From Cannabis sativa (Eukaryota > Streptophyta > Magnoliopsida > Rosales > Cannabaceae): a stretch of DNA of 64,000 nucleotides. The translations under genes and the position numbers were made by a program. The stretch lies in the NCBI RefSeq assembly GCF_029168945.1, contig NC_083605.1, positions 73,426,969 to 73,490,968 of the forward strand, given 5' to 3'. The notes below the pieces were generated by a model. That model did not search any database. It saw only the letters and a program-made list of their open reading frames with translations, and had not been told where the DNA came from. Shown piece after piece: positions 1 through 10,427 of this stretch (the first letter of the stretch is position 1; each line of letters begins with the position of its first letter).

Positions 1-1283
1 ATTTTATTCGATAAACGAACAGAACCCTCTTTGGTGGCAGCAACAGATTCACCATTTGGAAGGCCCACAGGACAATGGTCAACATCATGAGTATCAAATA
101 ACCACGAAGCGTTACAAGTAACATGACGAGTAGCACCCGTGTCAATAATCCACAATTGGTTATCAAACGTACCATTCAATCTTTCATCAGGAATTGTAGT
201 GTTACCAAGTAGGCCAGCAAGAACTTTCCATTGCTCAGGAGAGAACAACTGGGAGGTAGGAGCAGGCGGTGTAGCAGCGGCATAACCAATCGAGCTTGAA
301 GATGAGGTAGTAGTAGCATTGGCACGAACAGACCCTCGACCCCGCTCCCCTGACTGTAACGGCTTGCTTCGACCAGAATTTCCACCCTCCACCTTTGCTT
401 GATTAGGCCACCATTCAGGGTACCCGATTAGTTCGAAGCAAGAGGCAATCTCATGGCCTGATTTCTTACAGTGGGCACATGAAAGATGTGATTTGTCTTG
501 CTTCTCTACACGACCTGAACCACGGCCTTTGGCAGACGATGTGCGAACTGCAAAACCAACAACATCAGGTTGTTTATCGGGTATAGTTTCGACAAGTCGA
601 ACCCTTTCCTCTTGAATCATCAATTGGTAAGCTCTATCAAGAGTGGGCAAAGGATCCTGTGACAAAATATTAGTACGAAGCTGACCATAATACTCAGAAT
701 ATAAGCCCATAAGAAACTCATGGAGCATATTATTATTACGACGTTTCTCATGCTCATTTCCTGCAGTACAGGCAGTACAACAATTACAATAAATCAAAGG
801 TTCATGTTGATACAATTCCTCCCATAAAGATGTCAGTTTGCCAAAGTAAGTGGCAACAGTCATCAACTTTGTTTGTTGACATTTGGCTATGGAAGTTTTT
901 AATTGTTGTATACGTGGACCATTCACCAATGCAAAGCGGGACTTCAACGTATCCCACAAGCGTTTCGCATCGCGATATTTTGAGAGGGTGCTTTTAATCT
1001 CTGGATCAATGGTGTTCATAATCCAAGAGACTAACATAGCATGGATCGTAGTCCAATCGGACTGCGTGCAAGGAGGAAAAGGGGCAGGGATAGTTCCATC
1101 TAAGAACACAAATTTACGGCGTGCTTCAAGAGCCGTTTGGATGTCTCCGGCCCAGTCATCATAGTTGTCTCCACGAAGACGAGTAGGAGTAATAAAATCT
1201 CCCGGTCGATCTTGCGCTCCAAGGTAGAATGGTGAAGTTGGTTCGATTTTTGAAGAAGGTGGTGGCTGATCATTTTCTGCCAT
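1..1283 (-). CDS. Copia retrotransposon gag-pol, 5' part, runs off the left edge
   Basis: Reading the minus strand from the ATG at 1283-1281 gives an uninterrupted frame of 427 codons that is still open at base 1. The N-terminal half is a Copia-type gag (motifs such as YDDWAGDIQTAL and LWEELYQHEP). A CCHC zinc knuckle, C-x2-C-x4-H-x4-C, is at about residues 269-282. Near residue 381 the aspartic protease motif appears as IDTGATRHVT, where D381 would be the catalytic Asp (the usual Copia form is D-S-G-A). Gag packages element RNA and the protease cuts the polyprotein; integrase, RT and RNase H should lie beyond the window. The absence of stops suggests a young copy. The start was chosen because it is the first ATG after the LTR and the leader is only 33 bp. 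Short ORFs in this interval on other frames are shadows. Confidence 0.85.
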   Translation of the reverse strand, partial: MAENDQPPPSSKIEPTSPFYLGAQDRPGDFITPTRLRGDNYDDWAGDIQTALEARRKFVFLDGTIPAPFPPCTQSDWTTIHAMLVSWIMNTIDPEIKSTLSKYRDAKRLWDTLKSRFALVNGPRIQQLKTSIAKCQQTKLMTVATYFGKLTSLWEELYQHEPLIYCNCCTACTAGNEHEKRRNNNMLHEFLMGLYSEYYGQLRTNILSQDPLPTLDRAYQLMIQEERVRLVETIPDKQPDVVGFAVRTSSAKGRGSGRVEKQDKSHLSCAHCKKSGHEIASCFELIGYPEWWPNQAKVEGGNSGRSKPLQSGERGRGSVRANATTTSSSSSIGYAAATPPAPTSQLFSPEQWKVLAGLLGNTTIPDERLNGTFDNQLWIIDTGATRHVTCNASWLFDTHDVDHCPVGLPNGESVAATKEGSVRLSNK

Positions 1284-1316
1284 GGCTATGGTAGGTAACC
1301 TTGGCGACAGATACCA

Positions 1317-1529
1317 TGTAGAAAGCTTTTGGTGTTTTATCGTGTCCCTTCTTTATTATTCATTTCATATATATATATATACAAAAACATAATATCCCAA
1401 CATTAACACAAAATGATTCCTAAAGATAATATCCTAAAGATCACCAAGATAATATCCCAAGATTGACTCCTAAAATGGAGCAAGGATGAATCCCTAAAGA
1501 TTAGGAAACAATCCCAAAATATCGTGACA
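1317..1529 (-). repeat. 5' LTR (213 bp) of the left-edge Copia element
   Basis: On the minus strand this segment starts TGTCACGATATTTTGG and ends CTTTCTACA, giving the TG...CA ends of an LTR. It is followed directly by TGGTATC, the first seven bases of the plant initiator-Met primer-binding site; the rest of that site is not well matched. Inside, on the minus strand, are a TATATATA stretch (about 1366-1380) and an AATAAA signal near 1351-1358, as expected for an LTR promoter and polyadenylation site. The partner LTR would be off the window, so the duplication and outer boundary cannot be confirmed. Confidence 0.6.
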
Positions 1530-1745
1530 TATGTCGAATAGTAGTGTAGTGTTAGATTCTAATTTCAATGCTCATGTACTATCGAGAATTCGAGATCAAA
1601 CATTTTATTTAGAGCATTCGAGAACAACATTTTATTTAGGGCATGTAATATGTATTGAATAAGGAATACCTTGCAACTTCAGCCATGAATATGTTCAAAA
1701 ATATTGTTAGCAAATCCTTTTTTGCATCATAATAAGCCTAATTAA
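1530..1745. other. Spacer between Copia LTR and LINE
   Basis: About 215 bp of AT-rich host or older repeat DNA separating two insertions. No gene or conserved motif seen. Confidence 0.5.
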
Positions 1746-1869
1746 TAATATATTATATATAATAAGTTTAAAGGTCGTATCCGCTGATACGTTTTGCAGT
1801 CTCTCAGATTTGAGAGTTTAGTTCTGAGTTTTTGTTTTTGTTCAATTCTGGTTGGTTCGAAGGTCTTCA

Positions 1870-3063
1870 ATGGCGTCCAGTAGCAGCGAGGAAAGAGGGC
1901 TTGATGCAGGGAGAGAAACGATCTCTTTGGATGAGGAAGAGACGGAGGTTCTACAGCTTCAAGGTATCAATACAGAGGAAGTGTCGATTGACACCAGATG
2001 GTGCTTAGTGGGCAAGCTTTTGACGGGCAGAGTCTCAGATTTTAATGTGTTCCAAAACATGATGGCATTCCTTTGGCAGCCGGGAATGGGAATGTACGTC
2101 AAGGAGCTTAATCCGAATCTGTTTCTCTTTCAATTCTATCACGAGATTGATATACAAAGAGTCATTGACGGAAGCCCATGGACATACGATCGTAAGCCAT
2201 TTATTTTTACAAGGTTGAAGGAAGGAGATAACCCGAGGATGATAGAAATCAACAACCTTGATATGTGGGTGCAAATACACAATCTACAAACGGGAAACAT
2301 GACTCTTAGTGTTGTTATGGCACTTGGGAATTTCATTGGTACGTTCATAGACTCGGATCCTAACAACTTCGTGGGAGTTTGGCGAGATTACCTACGTGTG
2401 AGAGTCCGCTTGGATGTCAACAAACCTATCAAGCGACGAATGAAGATTAGCATCGACAACTCTTCCTGGTATTGGGCCAATTTCAAGTATGAAAGAATCC
2501 CAACTTTTTGCTTCATTTGTGGGATAATCGGTCACTCAGAGAAGTTTTGCCCCAGATTGTTCTTGAAGCCTTTACACTTACACGACAAACCTTACGGTTT
2601 GGATCAGAAGGCACAGTTGCAGAGGCGACAGTCGACTATTGGTGCTCAATGGCTCAGGTCAGGTGCGGTGGTGCGTGAAACTCCGGGAAGCAGCTCTGTA
2701 CAGGGTGGTTTTCCTTGTCCTAGATCAGTGGAGAGAATTGGGGATTTGATAGGCAAGAATCATGGTAATGATAATCTCCCTGATATTGTGCCAAGAGAGG
2801 GGCGGAATCCTAGCAAGATTACACAAGGAATAATTGAGGAAGATTTGACTTTAAATGTCAATAGTAATGGAAACTTTTTTGATTCCACAATCACCACAAT
2901 GGTTGACTCTAAGAGAAGAAGACCCGATTCCACTTTAGGAAACTTTGGGGGTCCACGTATGAATGTAGTTTCGGCTACAGATGATGACATGGAGCAAGAT
3001 GGTTCGAGGCTTTCAAAAAATGGGATGGTGGGCTCTGGTTTCCAGGCCCGCCAGGAGCAATGA
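1870..3063 (+). CDS. LINE ORF1, gag-like RNA-binding protein (DUF4283 plus zinc knuckle)
   Basis: 397-residue protein. The first ATG of the frame is at 1870; the frame is open a few codons upstream only through non-ATG codons. Residues about 35-195 have the pattern of the plant LINE N-terminal domain DUF4283 (W-C-L-V-G-K-L...F-N-V-F...M-W-V-Q-I-H). A CCHC knuckle, C-F-I-C-G-I-I-G-H-S-E-K-F-C, lies at residues 214-227. The C-terminal part is low in motifs and probably disordered. Proteins of this class bind element RNA to form the retrotransposition particle. The stop TGA overlaps the ORF2 start in the arrangement ATGA, suggesting translational coupling or reinitiation. Confidence 0.9.
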   Translation: MASSSSEERGLDAGRETISLDEEETEVLQLQGINTEEVSIDTRWCLVGKLLTGRVSDFNVFQNMMAFLWQPGMGMYVKELNPNLFLFQFYHEIDIQRVIDGSPWTYDRKPFIFTRLKEGDNPRMIEINNLDMWVQIHNLQTGNMTLSVVMALGNFIGTFIDSDPNNFVGVWRDYLRVRVRLDVNKPIKRRMKISIDNSSWYWANFKYERIPTFCFICGIIGHSEKFCPRLFLKPLHLHDKPYGLDQKAQLQRRQSTIGAQWLRSGAVVRETPGSSSVQGGFPCPRSVERIGDLIGKNHGNDNLPDIVPREGRNPSKITQGIIEEDLTLNVNSNGNFFDSTITTMVDSKRRRPDSTLGNFGGPRMNVVSATDDDMEQDGSRLSKNGMVGSGFQARQEQ

Positions 3064-6000
3064 GTTGTTTAAGTTGGAATTGCCGTGGGCTTGGGAACCT
3101 GCGGGCCTCACAATTCTTACGAGACCTTGTGTCTCAAAAGAAGCCCAATTTACTTTTTCTTTGTGAAACTTTATGTAATAAGGCTAGTTTGGAAAGATTA
3201 AAAGCCCAACTGGGGTTTGAAGGTTGTTTTGTGGTGGAAGCCCGTGGTCATAGTGGTGGGCTCGCTCTTCTTTGGAAAGAAGCTAGTGAAGTTGTCATCC
3301 AAGGTTTCTCTTTTAATCACATAGATGCCACGGTCCATATGGTGGGGCTGCCTCCTTGGCGTCTCACTGGCATTTACGGGGAGCCAAAAAGAGAACTTCG
3401 GTCTCAAACTTGGGACCTATTTCGGTCACTCAAAAATGATAGTCTTCTCCCATGGTGTCTTTTGGGCGATATGAACAACTTGGGGTCGCATTTAGAGAAG
3501 AAAGGAGGAAGGAAGTATCCAGACCGACTCATTGAGGGATTTCTTAAGGCTTTAGACGATTGTAATTTGATCGATATGCCTCTTCTTGGTTACCCGTTCA
3601 CTTGGGAGAAAGGAAGAAACAGTTCCGAGTGGATTGAAGAAAGACTAGATAAAGCTCTTGTCACCAACTCTTGGCTTTCAATTTTCCCACAGTCTTCACT
3701 GCTCAACTTGGAATTCTCAACAAGTGACCATTGCCCTTTGTTATTATTCTTTAAAGGTAACACTCCTCTAGCTTCTCTTCGCACTTTTCGCTTTGAGAAT
3801 GCTTGGCTCCGGGAACCTTTGTGTGAGAAGCTTGTTGAAGGTTGTTGGAAGAGTTCGGCTTCAGTCACCATTCAAGAGAAAATTCAGCATTGTGGCGAAG
3901 TTTTGGGGAGATGGGGTCGGGACATCACTGGAAATTTTCGAAAGCGCATCAACGAATGCAAGAGTCAAATCCGTAATTCCAAGTGGGGTAAAGACCCGAT
4001 TTCCATCCAACAACATAAAGAAGGGAAGGATAAGTTGGCGGAAGTCCTGGCTCAAAAAGAAATATTTTGGAAGCAAAGATCGAAGCAATTCTGGCTCAAC
4101 TCGGGTGATAAGAACAGTAAGTACTTTCATTCAATTGCTAATTCTAGGAAGAGAAATAATAGTATTTCCCGTCTCCAAGATAGCAGTGGAGATTGGGTTA
4201 CTTGGGAGACTGGTTTGGCTAATGTTATTTCTAGCTATTTCCATGATTTGTTTTCTTCTTCTAGCGTCAACTTGGGTTCGGTTTTGGATGGTATTCGGCC
4301 AACTGTAAGCCGTGAGCAAAATGAAGATCTCTTGAGAACAATCTCTGAGGAAGAAGTTAGAAGCGCCCTCTTTCAGATGCATCCTGATAAGTCTCCTGGT
4401 CCCGATGGTATGACACCAGCTTTCTTCCAAAAGCATTGGGAAATAGTGGGGACAGATGTGGTCAAGTTTGTTCGGGATTTCTTTGATTCGGGTCAGTTTC
4501 CGGATTCCATAAATGATACTCATATTGTTCTTATACCTAAGAAGAAAAATCCCTCTCAAATGGGCGACCTCCGGCCAATCTCGCTTTGTAATGTCCTTTA
4601 CAAAGTCGCCTCCAAGGTAGTGGCCAATAGAATGAAGAATGTTCTCAATTTTGCAATCTCAGAAACTCAGAGTGCTTTTGTAGCGGGAAGACTAATTTCA
4701 GACAACATTATGGTGGCCTTCGAAGTCATGCATTACTTGAAAAGGAAGACTACCGGAAAAAAGGGATACATGGCACTTAAACTTGACATGAGCAAGGCTT
4801 ATGATCGTGTTGAGTGGGGATTCTTGGAAGCTATTCTGCGGGTAATGGGGTTCAATAATCGATGGATTGGTTTGGTTCTAAGTTGCGTCAACTCGGTTAA
4901 ATACCATGTCATCAATAGTGGTCAGAAACTGGGGCCGATTACTCCAACCAGAGGAATTCGCCAAGGGTGTCCTTTGTCTCCGTATTTGTTCATTGTTTGT
5001 GCGGAAGGTTTCTCATCGTTGATAAGGTCTTTTGAGTCGTCTCGATGGCTCACCGGTTGTAAAGTGGCTAGAAGCGCTCCCACCATCTCCCACCTCCTGT
5101 TTGCAGATGATAGTTATATTTATTGTCAGGCCACTGATGAAGAAGCAAGTCGTGTTCTTTCCCTCCTCCGGTTATTTGAAGACGCCTCGGGCCAGAAAGT
5201 TAATCTCCATAAGTCTTCAGCCTTCTTTAGTTCTAACACGAGTTCGGTTACAAGAAGAAGGATTTGCAACTCGATGCGTATCCAAGAAGCTGGGGTGGAT
5301 AGTTCGTATTTGGGTCTCCCCAGTATTGTGGGTCGCAACAAAAATGCTGTTTTGGGGTTTCTAAAAGAGAAGATGAGGAAAAGGATCAATAGTTGGGAAG
5401 GCAAATTTCTCTCTCGGGCTGGGAAAGAGATTCTCATAAAATCAGTGGTTCAATCTCTTCCCTCATATGCTATGAATGTCTTTTTACTCCCGGTTGGAAC
5501 TTGTAAAGAACTCGAAAAGATGATGGCCAGTTTCTGGTGGAAGTCTAATAATTCTTCGGGTAGTGGAAGTGGTATTATTTGGATGAATTGGGATAGATTG
5601 ACTAAACACAAACTCGAAGGTGGTATGGGTTTTCGTTGCTTGCGGGATTTTAATCTTGCAATGCTTGGTAAGCAGGGTTGGAGATTACTGTTTCGTCATG
5701 AATCCATAGTGGGGAAAGTATTCAAAGCAAGATACTATCCTCATGGTGACTTTCTTTCTGCGGAGCTCGGGTCAAATCCAAGCTTTGTTTGGAGTAGTAT
5801 CTTTGCGGCTCGGGATGTTGTACGAGCGGGTTTGAGGAAAAGGATTGGTGCGGGATTGTCTGTGAATATTACATCAGATCCATGGCTACCTATTGTTGAT
5901 CGAGCTTCTCCAATTCCTATTGTTCCAGGCCTTGATCACTTCACGGTAAACAGCCTCTTCCAAACAAACAATAGAAGCTGGGATGTCGATGTGGTAAGGG

Positions 6001-7139
6001 ACTTATTCTCTCCTGAAGATGCTTCTATTATTCTTGGAATTCCCTTAAGTTCAATTGATGCAGACACTTGGTATTGGGTCGCTGAGAAGAATGGCTTTTA
6101 TTCAGTTCGTAGTGCTTACCATCTCCTCCAAACTCTAAAGCATTCGCCGGGCTTGTCTGTTCCAAATACCAATTGGAAGATTTTATGGTCTCTTAAGACA
6201 CCACCGAAAGCTAAGGACCTTGTTTGGAGAGCGGCCTCTAATTGCCTCGCTACCAAAGCCAACCTTTGCATTAAGAAGGTCTTGATTGAAAATACCTGCC
6301 CCATGTGCGGAATCTTTGCTGAAACTGAATTACACGTCCTGGTTACATGTAACTTCGCCTGGGCGTGTTGGGAATACGCTGGTCTGGCAGCTGCAAACCG
6401 AGAAGCCTCCTCTCTTGGCCATTGGCTGAGCGATTCTTTTAGCCGCCTGCAAGGGGACCTTCATAGCAGAGTTATCATGGTGTGTTGGGCAATTTGGTGT
6501 GCTCGTAATGATCTCATTTGGCAGCAGCGATCTCGTAGTGTGCAGGACGTGGTTAATTTTGCTAATTTGAGTCTTGATCAGTGGTTGAAAGCTCAAGGAA
6601 AGGGTAACATTCCCTTGTTGTCTCCTCTCAAAGATGGAGATGGTGCGGAGCTTTGGTCGAAGCCGAATATAGGAATCAAGCTCAATGTCGATGCAGCCAT
6701 TTTTGAAAGATCTTCATCGCACGGGTTCGGGTGTGTTGTCCGAGATACTGCAGGTACATTGGCCAGCGCCTTTCTTTGCAGTGTGAAAACTGGCAGCGTG
6801 TCCCCGGAGTTGGCCGAAGCTATGGGCATTCGGGAAGCTTTGAGTTGGCTGAAAAACCACCACTTCTCCCAAGCTATTGTCGAGACCGATAGCCTTGTGT
6901 GTGCTGAATCCATTCGTAGTGCAGAGGTGTTCGCCTCCTCCTTCGGTTCAGTGGTGGACGACTGCAAGAAACTCCTTGGGAGTTTGAGTAATGTATCTCT
7001 TTTGTTTGTTAAGCGTTCTGCGAATTGTGCTGCGCATTTTGTTGCCCGGCACTCTATTTCCCTTGCTGAACGCATGTTTCCTATTAATAGTGTTCCTACG
7101 GAATTGATGTCTATTCTTGCGAGTGATTGCTCGATTTAA
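3060..7139 (+). CDS. LINE ORF2 polyprotein: endonuclease, reverse transcriptase, RNase H
   Basis: 1359-residue polyprotein with no frameshift or stop. Domain order: N-terminal apurinic-type endonuclease (start M-S-C-L-S-W-N-C-R-G; acidic C-E-T; G-D-M-N with D137; S-D-H at 222-224); reverse transcriptase (D-L-R-P-I-S-L; K-L-D-M-S-K-A-Y-D-R-V-E-W; G-I-R-Q-G-C-P-L-S-P; catalytic F-A-D-D at 681-684, the F form usual in plant LINEs); zf-RVT region with C-P-M-C from residue 1080; C-terminal RNase H-like domain (N-V-D-A with D1211, E-L-A-E-A, E-T-D-S, then S-A-N-C-A-A-H-F-V-A-R). The endonuclease nicks target DNA and the RT copies element RNA from the nick. Stop TAA at 7137-7139 overlaps the AATAAA signal, so the 3' UTR is only about 20 bp. 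Confidence 0.95.
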   Translation: MSCLSWNCRGLGNLRASQFLRDLVSQKKPNLLFLCETLCNKASLERLKAQLGFEGCFVVEARGHSGGLALLWKEASEVVIQGFSFNHIDATVHMVGLPPWRLTGIYGEPKRELRSQTWDLFRSLKNDSLLPWCLLGDMNNLGSHLEKKGGRKYPDRLIEGFLKALDDCNLIDMPLLGYPFTWEKGRNSSEWIEERLDKALVTNSWLSIFPQSSLLNLEFSTSDHCPLLLFFKGNTPLASLRTFRFENAWLREPLCEKLVEGCWKSSASVTIQEKIQHCGEVLGRWGRDITGNFRKRINECKSQIRNSKWGKDPISIQQHKEGKDKLAEVLAQKEIFWKQRSKQFWLNSGDKNSKYFHSIANSRKRNNSISRLQDSSGDWVTWETGLANVISSYFHDLFSSSSVNLGSVLDGIRPTVSREQNEDLLRTISEEEVRSALFQMHPDKSPGPDGMTPAFFQKHWEIVGTDVVKFVRDFFDSGQFPDSINDTHIVLIPKKKNPSQMGDLRPISLCNVLYKVASKVVANRMKNVLNFAISETQSAFVAGRLISDNIMVAFEVMHYLKRKTTGKKGYMALKLDMSKAYDRVEWGFLEAILRVMGFNNRWIGLVLSCVNSVKYHVINSGQKLGPITPTRGIRQGCPLSPYLFIVCAEGFSSLIRSFESSRWLTGCKVARSAPTISHLLFADDSYIYCQATDEEASRVLSLLRLFEDASGQKVNLHKSSAFFSSNTSSVTRRRICNSMRIQEAGVDSSYLGLPSIVGRNKNAVLGFLKEKMRKRINSWEGKFLSRAGKEILIKSVVQSLPSYAMNVFLLPVGTCKELEKMMASFWWKSNNSSGSGSGIIWMNWDRLTKHKLEGGMGFRCLRDFNLAMLGKQGWRLLFRHESIVGKVFKARYYPHGDFLSAELGSNPSFVWSSIFAARDVVRAGLRKRIGAGLSVNITSDPWLPIVDRASPIPIVPGLDHFTVNSLFQTNNRSWDVDVVRDLFSPEDASIILGIPLSSIDADTWYWVAEKNGFYSVRSAYHLLQTLKHSPGLSVPNTNWKILWSLKTPPKAKDLVWRAASNCLATKANLCIKKVLIENTCPMCGIFAETELHVLVTCNFAWACWEYAGLAAANREASSLGHWLSDSFSRLQGDLHSRVIMVCWAIWCARNDLIWQQRSRSVQDVVNFANLSLDQWLKAQGKGNIPLLSPLKDGDGAELWSKPNIGIKLNVDAAIFERSSSHGFGCVVRDTAGTLASAFLCSVKTGSVSPELAEAMGIREALSWLKNHHFSQAIVETDSLVCAESIRSAEVFASSFGSVVDDCKKLLGSLSNVSLLFVKRSANCAAHFVARHSISLAERMFPINSVPTELMSILASDCSI

Positions 7140-7185
7140 TAAAGAACACTTTCCTTCAAAAAAAAAAAATAATATATTATATATA

Positions 7186-7779
7186 TTGAAGTTTTATAAT
7201 ATTAGAGATGGTCAACTATACTTTAATGAGTAGTCAACCTATAGTGTTATCACACATTTATGTATATATATAAGTGTTAATTATCTCATTATTGCTATTT
7301 AGCAATAATTAATAGAGATTGTAATTAATAGTTGTGAGTATAAAATTATATTTGTGATTGTATTAGTTCATATATAATGCGAACATTATTATTAGGATGC
7401 TTGCATGGTTCCCTATGAGAATTCCATCTAGGAGAAATGTGGCATGGAACAAAGCCAAGCCATTATATATGTATAAGTGAAACTATAAGAAAATAATAAT
7501 AAAAAAAAAAAAATCCACATTGTGGACCTCTTATTGTAAACAAGGAATATTTACACAAAATATTTAAAATTACATTTTTCTTTTTACATTTTTATGGACA
7601 GATTGTTTTTTAGAAGGAAAATAACAGTGTTTTTATATTGCCGCAACACTACATTATATTTCTACAATGTGCAAAGAACATTTTTTTTTTAATAATTAAT
7701 AACCTAAAAAACAATGGTATCATGTATGAAAAAAAAAAGTGAAAGAAAGCAGTATTTTTGTAAAAATATAAACTTTTGG
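7186..7779. other. AT-rich intergenic DNA
   Basis: Right flank of the LINE insertion. Short A and T runs; no gene, repeat boundary or conserved motif recognised. Confidence 0.5.
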
Positions 7780-8200
7780 AAAATTCTACGATGCACCCTT
7801 TTAAAATTGACATATTGATGCACCCCTATCTGTTTTAGCATCCGAAATAATTTTTTAGTCAAATTTTTTCTCATGGTCATATACGTTATAGTTATTTAAG
7901 AAATCCTGCAAAATTTTAAAAAATTCGAAAAAGTTTAACACGCCAAAAACTACGTTCAAACAGTGTGTTGTACGCGTGACTATTTTATTTTACACGCGTG
8001 TAAATTAGACTGTTTGACCATTATTTTCTATACGGTAAATTATTCCGAATTTCTCAAAATTTTGTAGAATATCTTAAATAAATATAACGTACATAAATAT
8101 GAAAAAAAAAATTAGAATAAAATATTTTTTCTAAATGTCGAAACAAGTTAAGGGTGCATCAATACATCCCTTATAAGGGTACATTGTAGAATCACCCTAA
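7780..8200. mobile_element. Foldback (MITE-like) element, family A, about 420 bp
   Basis: The left half and the reverse complement of the right half match along almost the whole length. Left end ATTCTACGATGCACCC pairs with right end GGGTACATTGTAGAAT, then GATGCACCC pairs with GGGTGCATC, continuing to a centre near 7985 marked by ACGCGTGACTATTTTATTTT and TACACGCGT. It has no coding capacity. A transcript would fold into one long hairpin, a typical 24-nt siRNA source. No clear target duplication was found, so the superfamily is not assigned. Diverged relatives lie at 57065-57455, 51960-52262 and probably 27200-27470. Confidence 0.7.
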
Positions 8201-10424
8201 ATTTTTTATTATTTTTAAGTATTTATGAAATAATCTCATAAATTAACGTTTCATAAAATTATAAAAATATATGGAAACAGTTAGGGCACTGTACGTTTTT
8301 TATGCAAAACATGTACAATATATAATTAGTGTTTTCTTTAAAAAAAAAAATAGTGTTTTGTAAAGTCATGTGAATAATGTTGTGATATATATTTTAGGTT
8401 TTTTTTTTTTTTTTGAATATTTGTGATATTTGAGGTTTGTTACAATATTAGTCAATCTAATATTCTTAATTTTGTTGCTATTCTCTTTATTATTATATAT
8501 ATCACACACACACATGATGAATACAAATTAATACATTGCAGAATTAATTGCTAATTTGTTGAAGTTTTAATTCAAGCTAATTAACTAAGATCGTGATCAT
8601 GTTGATTATATGATCATCAGTGATTATTCGAACTTATTTATAATTGTAATATTTGATCAAGGCCTAAATTCGTTAACCTCATGAATTAGCTAGTGACCAA
8701 TAAGTGAAAAACTATACATTTTACGAATTTTTATATAATATTTACAAAAATATATATGGTTTCTTTTTTCCTTTCAAAATATTATTTATTTTATGAAAAA
8801 AATAATTTAGGTAACCTGCCAGTTGTCCCTTGTGATGAAGAATTATCTATATTGTTTTTTCAATATTATTTTTTTTTGAAATGGGATTCTTAAGCAACAA
8901 TTTTTTTTATTTGTTTTAATTTTCCAATAAAATAATTGCTATTTTTTTTAAAGAAAATAAATCATATTTTGTAAAAAGAAAAGTTTTATTTACTTCCTAA
9001 AAATTTATAAAAACACTCAGTTTTAATTATTTTTATTTTATATAAAATATATATATCTTTAATTTATATGTATAAATATATATTATATAAAATCAAACCA
9101 AACACAATATTTATCCATTTCTATTAAATAAAAATAAATTACATTTCAAATTTTATGACAAAAAAATTTATATAAAACTTTTGTTAGAAAAAATAAGAAT
9201 TTATTGTACATGATTTTTTTTTTTAAAAAATATAAAAATAAATATGAAAATTAACACACATTAATATGAAAAAAAAAAGGTAAAAAAATATAATTAAGAG
9301 GAATTTTAAAATTATTTTTTTAATATTTGAGATACACTATAAATAATTTTATGAGAGTGCAAATAAAATTCTCATTTTCCAAACTTTCACTAAAAAATCA
9401 TAAAAATGAAAATAAAAATTCGGGACAAATAATTACAGGGAAAATGCCGTAAATTTTACATTAAGTTAATCCAAAAATTAATTAATCACAAGGGTTTACT
9501 ATGAACAAAAGAAGAGTTGGGTTTATCAGACCCCTCAAGCTCAGTGGGAATAATATCCATATATATAAATATATATATATATATATATTTATATAACCTC
9601 ATATAATTCAGGTTAAAAAACATAAAACTATTTTAATGAAAAGAAGAAAAAATGTACGTACAACCTATAAAATTTGTTCATAACTAGTAATAATTATATA
9701 GTGCTTGCTTGGTATTGATGGGAAAGTTTTCGTCTTCTATTGAGAGTATTTGGGTACACGTTTAGTAGAAGAAAAAGACCCATCTTTTTCTTTTCACACT
9801 TCTTCTATAAATAATAAATATATTTATTATTATTATTATTAGCTTTTACTTATCACTTTCATACCCATGACATTGAACTTTCCCAACACTTTTATGTAAT
9901 TAACCTTCTGTGTATTATTGATCATCATGATCTGAGCAAAACAAAACAACAAAGTTCAGTCCAATATTTTTTCTTGGAACTTTACAACATAGCTTTATAT
10001 AAGATTTAAGTACTGGCTTTGTCAATTTTACATTAAAGAGTACCAAACTACATATATACATAATTGTTTTGAGTAGAGAAACCATAGTGTATTTTCTTCT
10101 TAATTTAATTAGTGGGTTTTGATGAGTTGTATGGCTTAAAAAAATTGTCATATTTGTTGGTGCATACCACTTAGGCTTCAAATGTTGGTGTCCCAATGTA
10201 CAACTATAGTGAATATATATATGTACAATAATAATATTAATATTGGTATATATACCATAGTAACTACCAAAGACAAATTACTTTATTAGGGTTTTGTATA
10301 TAGGGGATGGATATATGATGTGTTAAATGGAAAAAGCTATAGTTCAAACTAGGCTAACTATTTTGATTATTAATTAAGTCCATAATTTTTTTATTTTGAC
10401 AAATATTAACTTTAGAGTTAGCAT
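8201..10424. other. AT-rich intergenic DNA, no gene seen
   Basis: Very AT-rich, with many A or T homopolymers, an (AT)n run near 9568-9590 and (ATT)n near 9822-9840. An open frame on the minus strand (9915-10196) matches no family I recognise and has no coding hallmarks. Confidence 0.5.
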
Positions 10425-10427
10425 TTA

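Larger units (their letters stand above)
1762..7169 (+). mobile_element. Full-length L1-type non-LTR retrotransposon (LINE)
   Basis: Complete LINE of about 5.4 kb: a 108-bp 5' leader, ORF1, ORF2 overlapping by 4 bp, an AATAAA signal overlapping the ORF2 stop, and a poly(A) tail (about 7158-7169). It is flanked by a perfect 16-bp direct repeat, TAATATATTATATATA, at 1746-1761 and 7170-7185, the expected target-site duplication of target-primed reverse transcription. Because the repeat is AT-rich and abuts the A tail, its exact edge is ambiguous by a base or two. Both ORFs are unbroken and all key motifs are present, so this looks recent and possibly still competent. The leader contains a small inverted repeat, CTCTCA/TGAGAG, near 1801-1816. 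Confidence 0.92.

Noticed and set aside
3198..7075. Minus-strand and alternate-frame ORFs of 60-170 residues across the LINE
   Set aside because: All lie inside ORF2, match no family and are explained by its codon composition.
9915..10196. 93-residue minus-strand ORF
   Set aside because: AT-rich, no motif, no splice context and no neighbouring exon; not supported as a gene.
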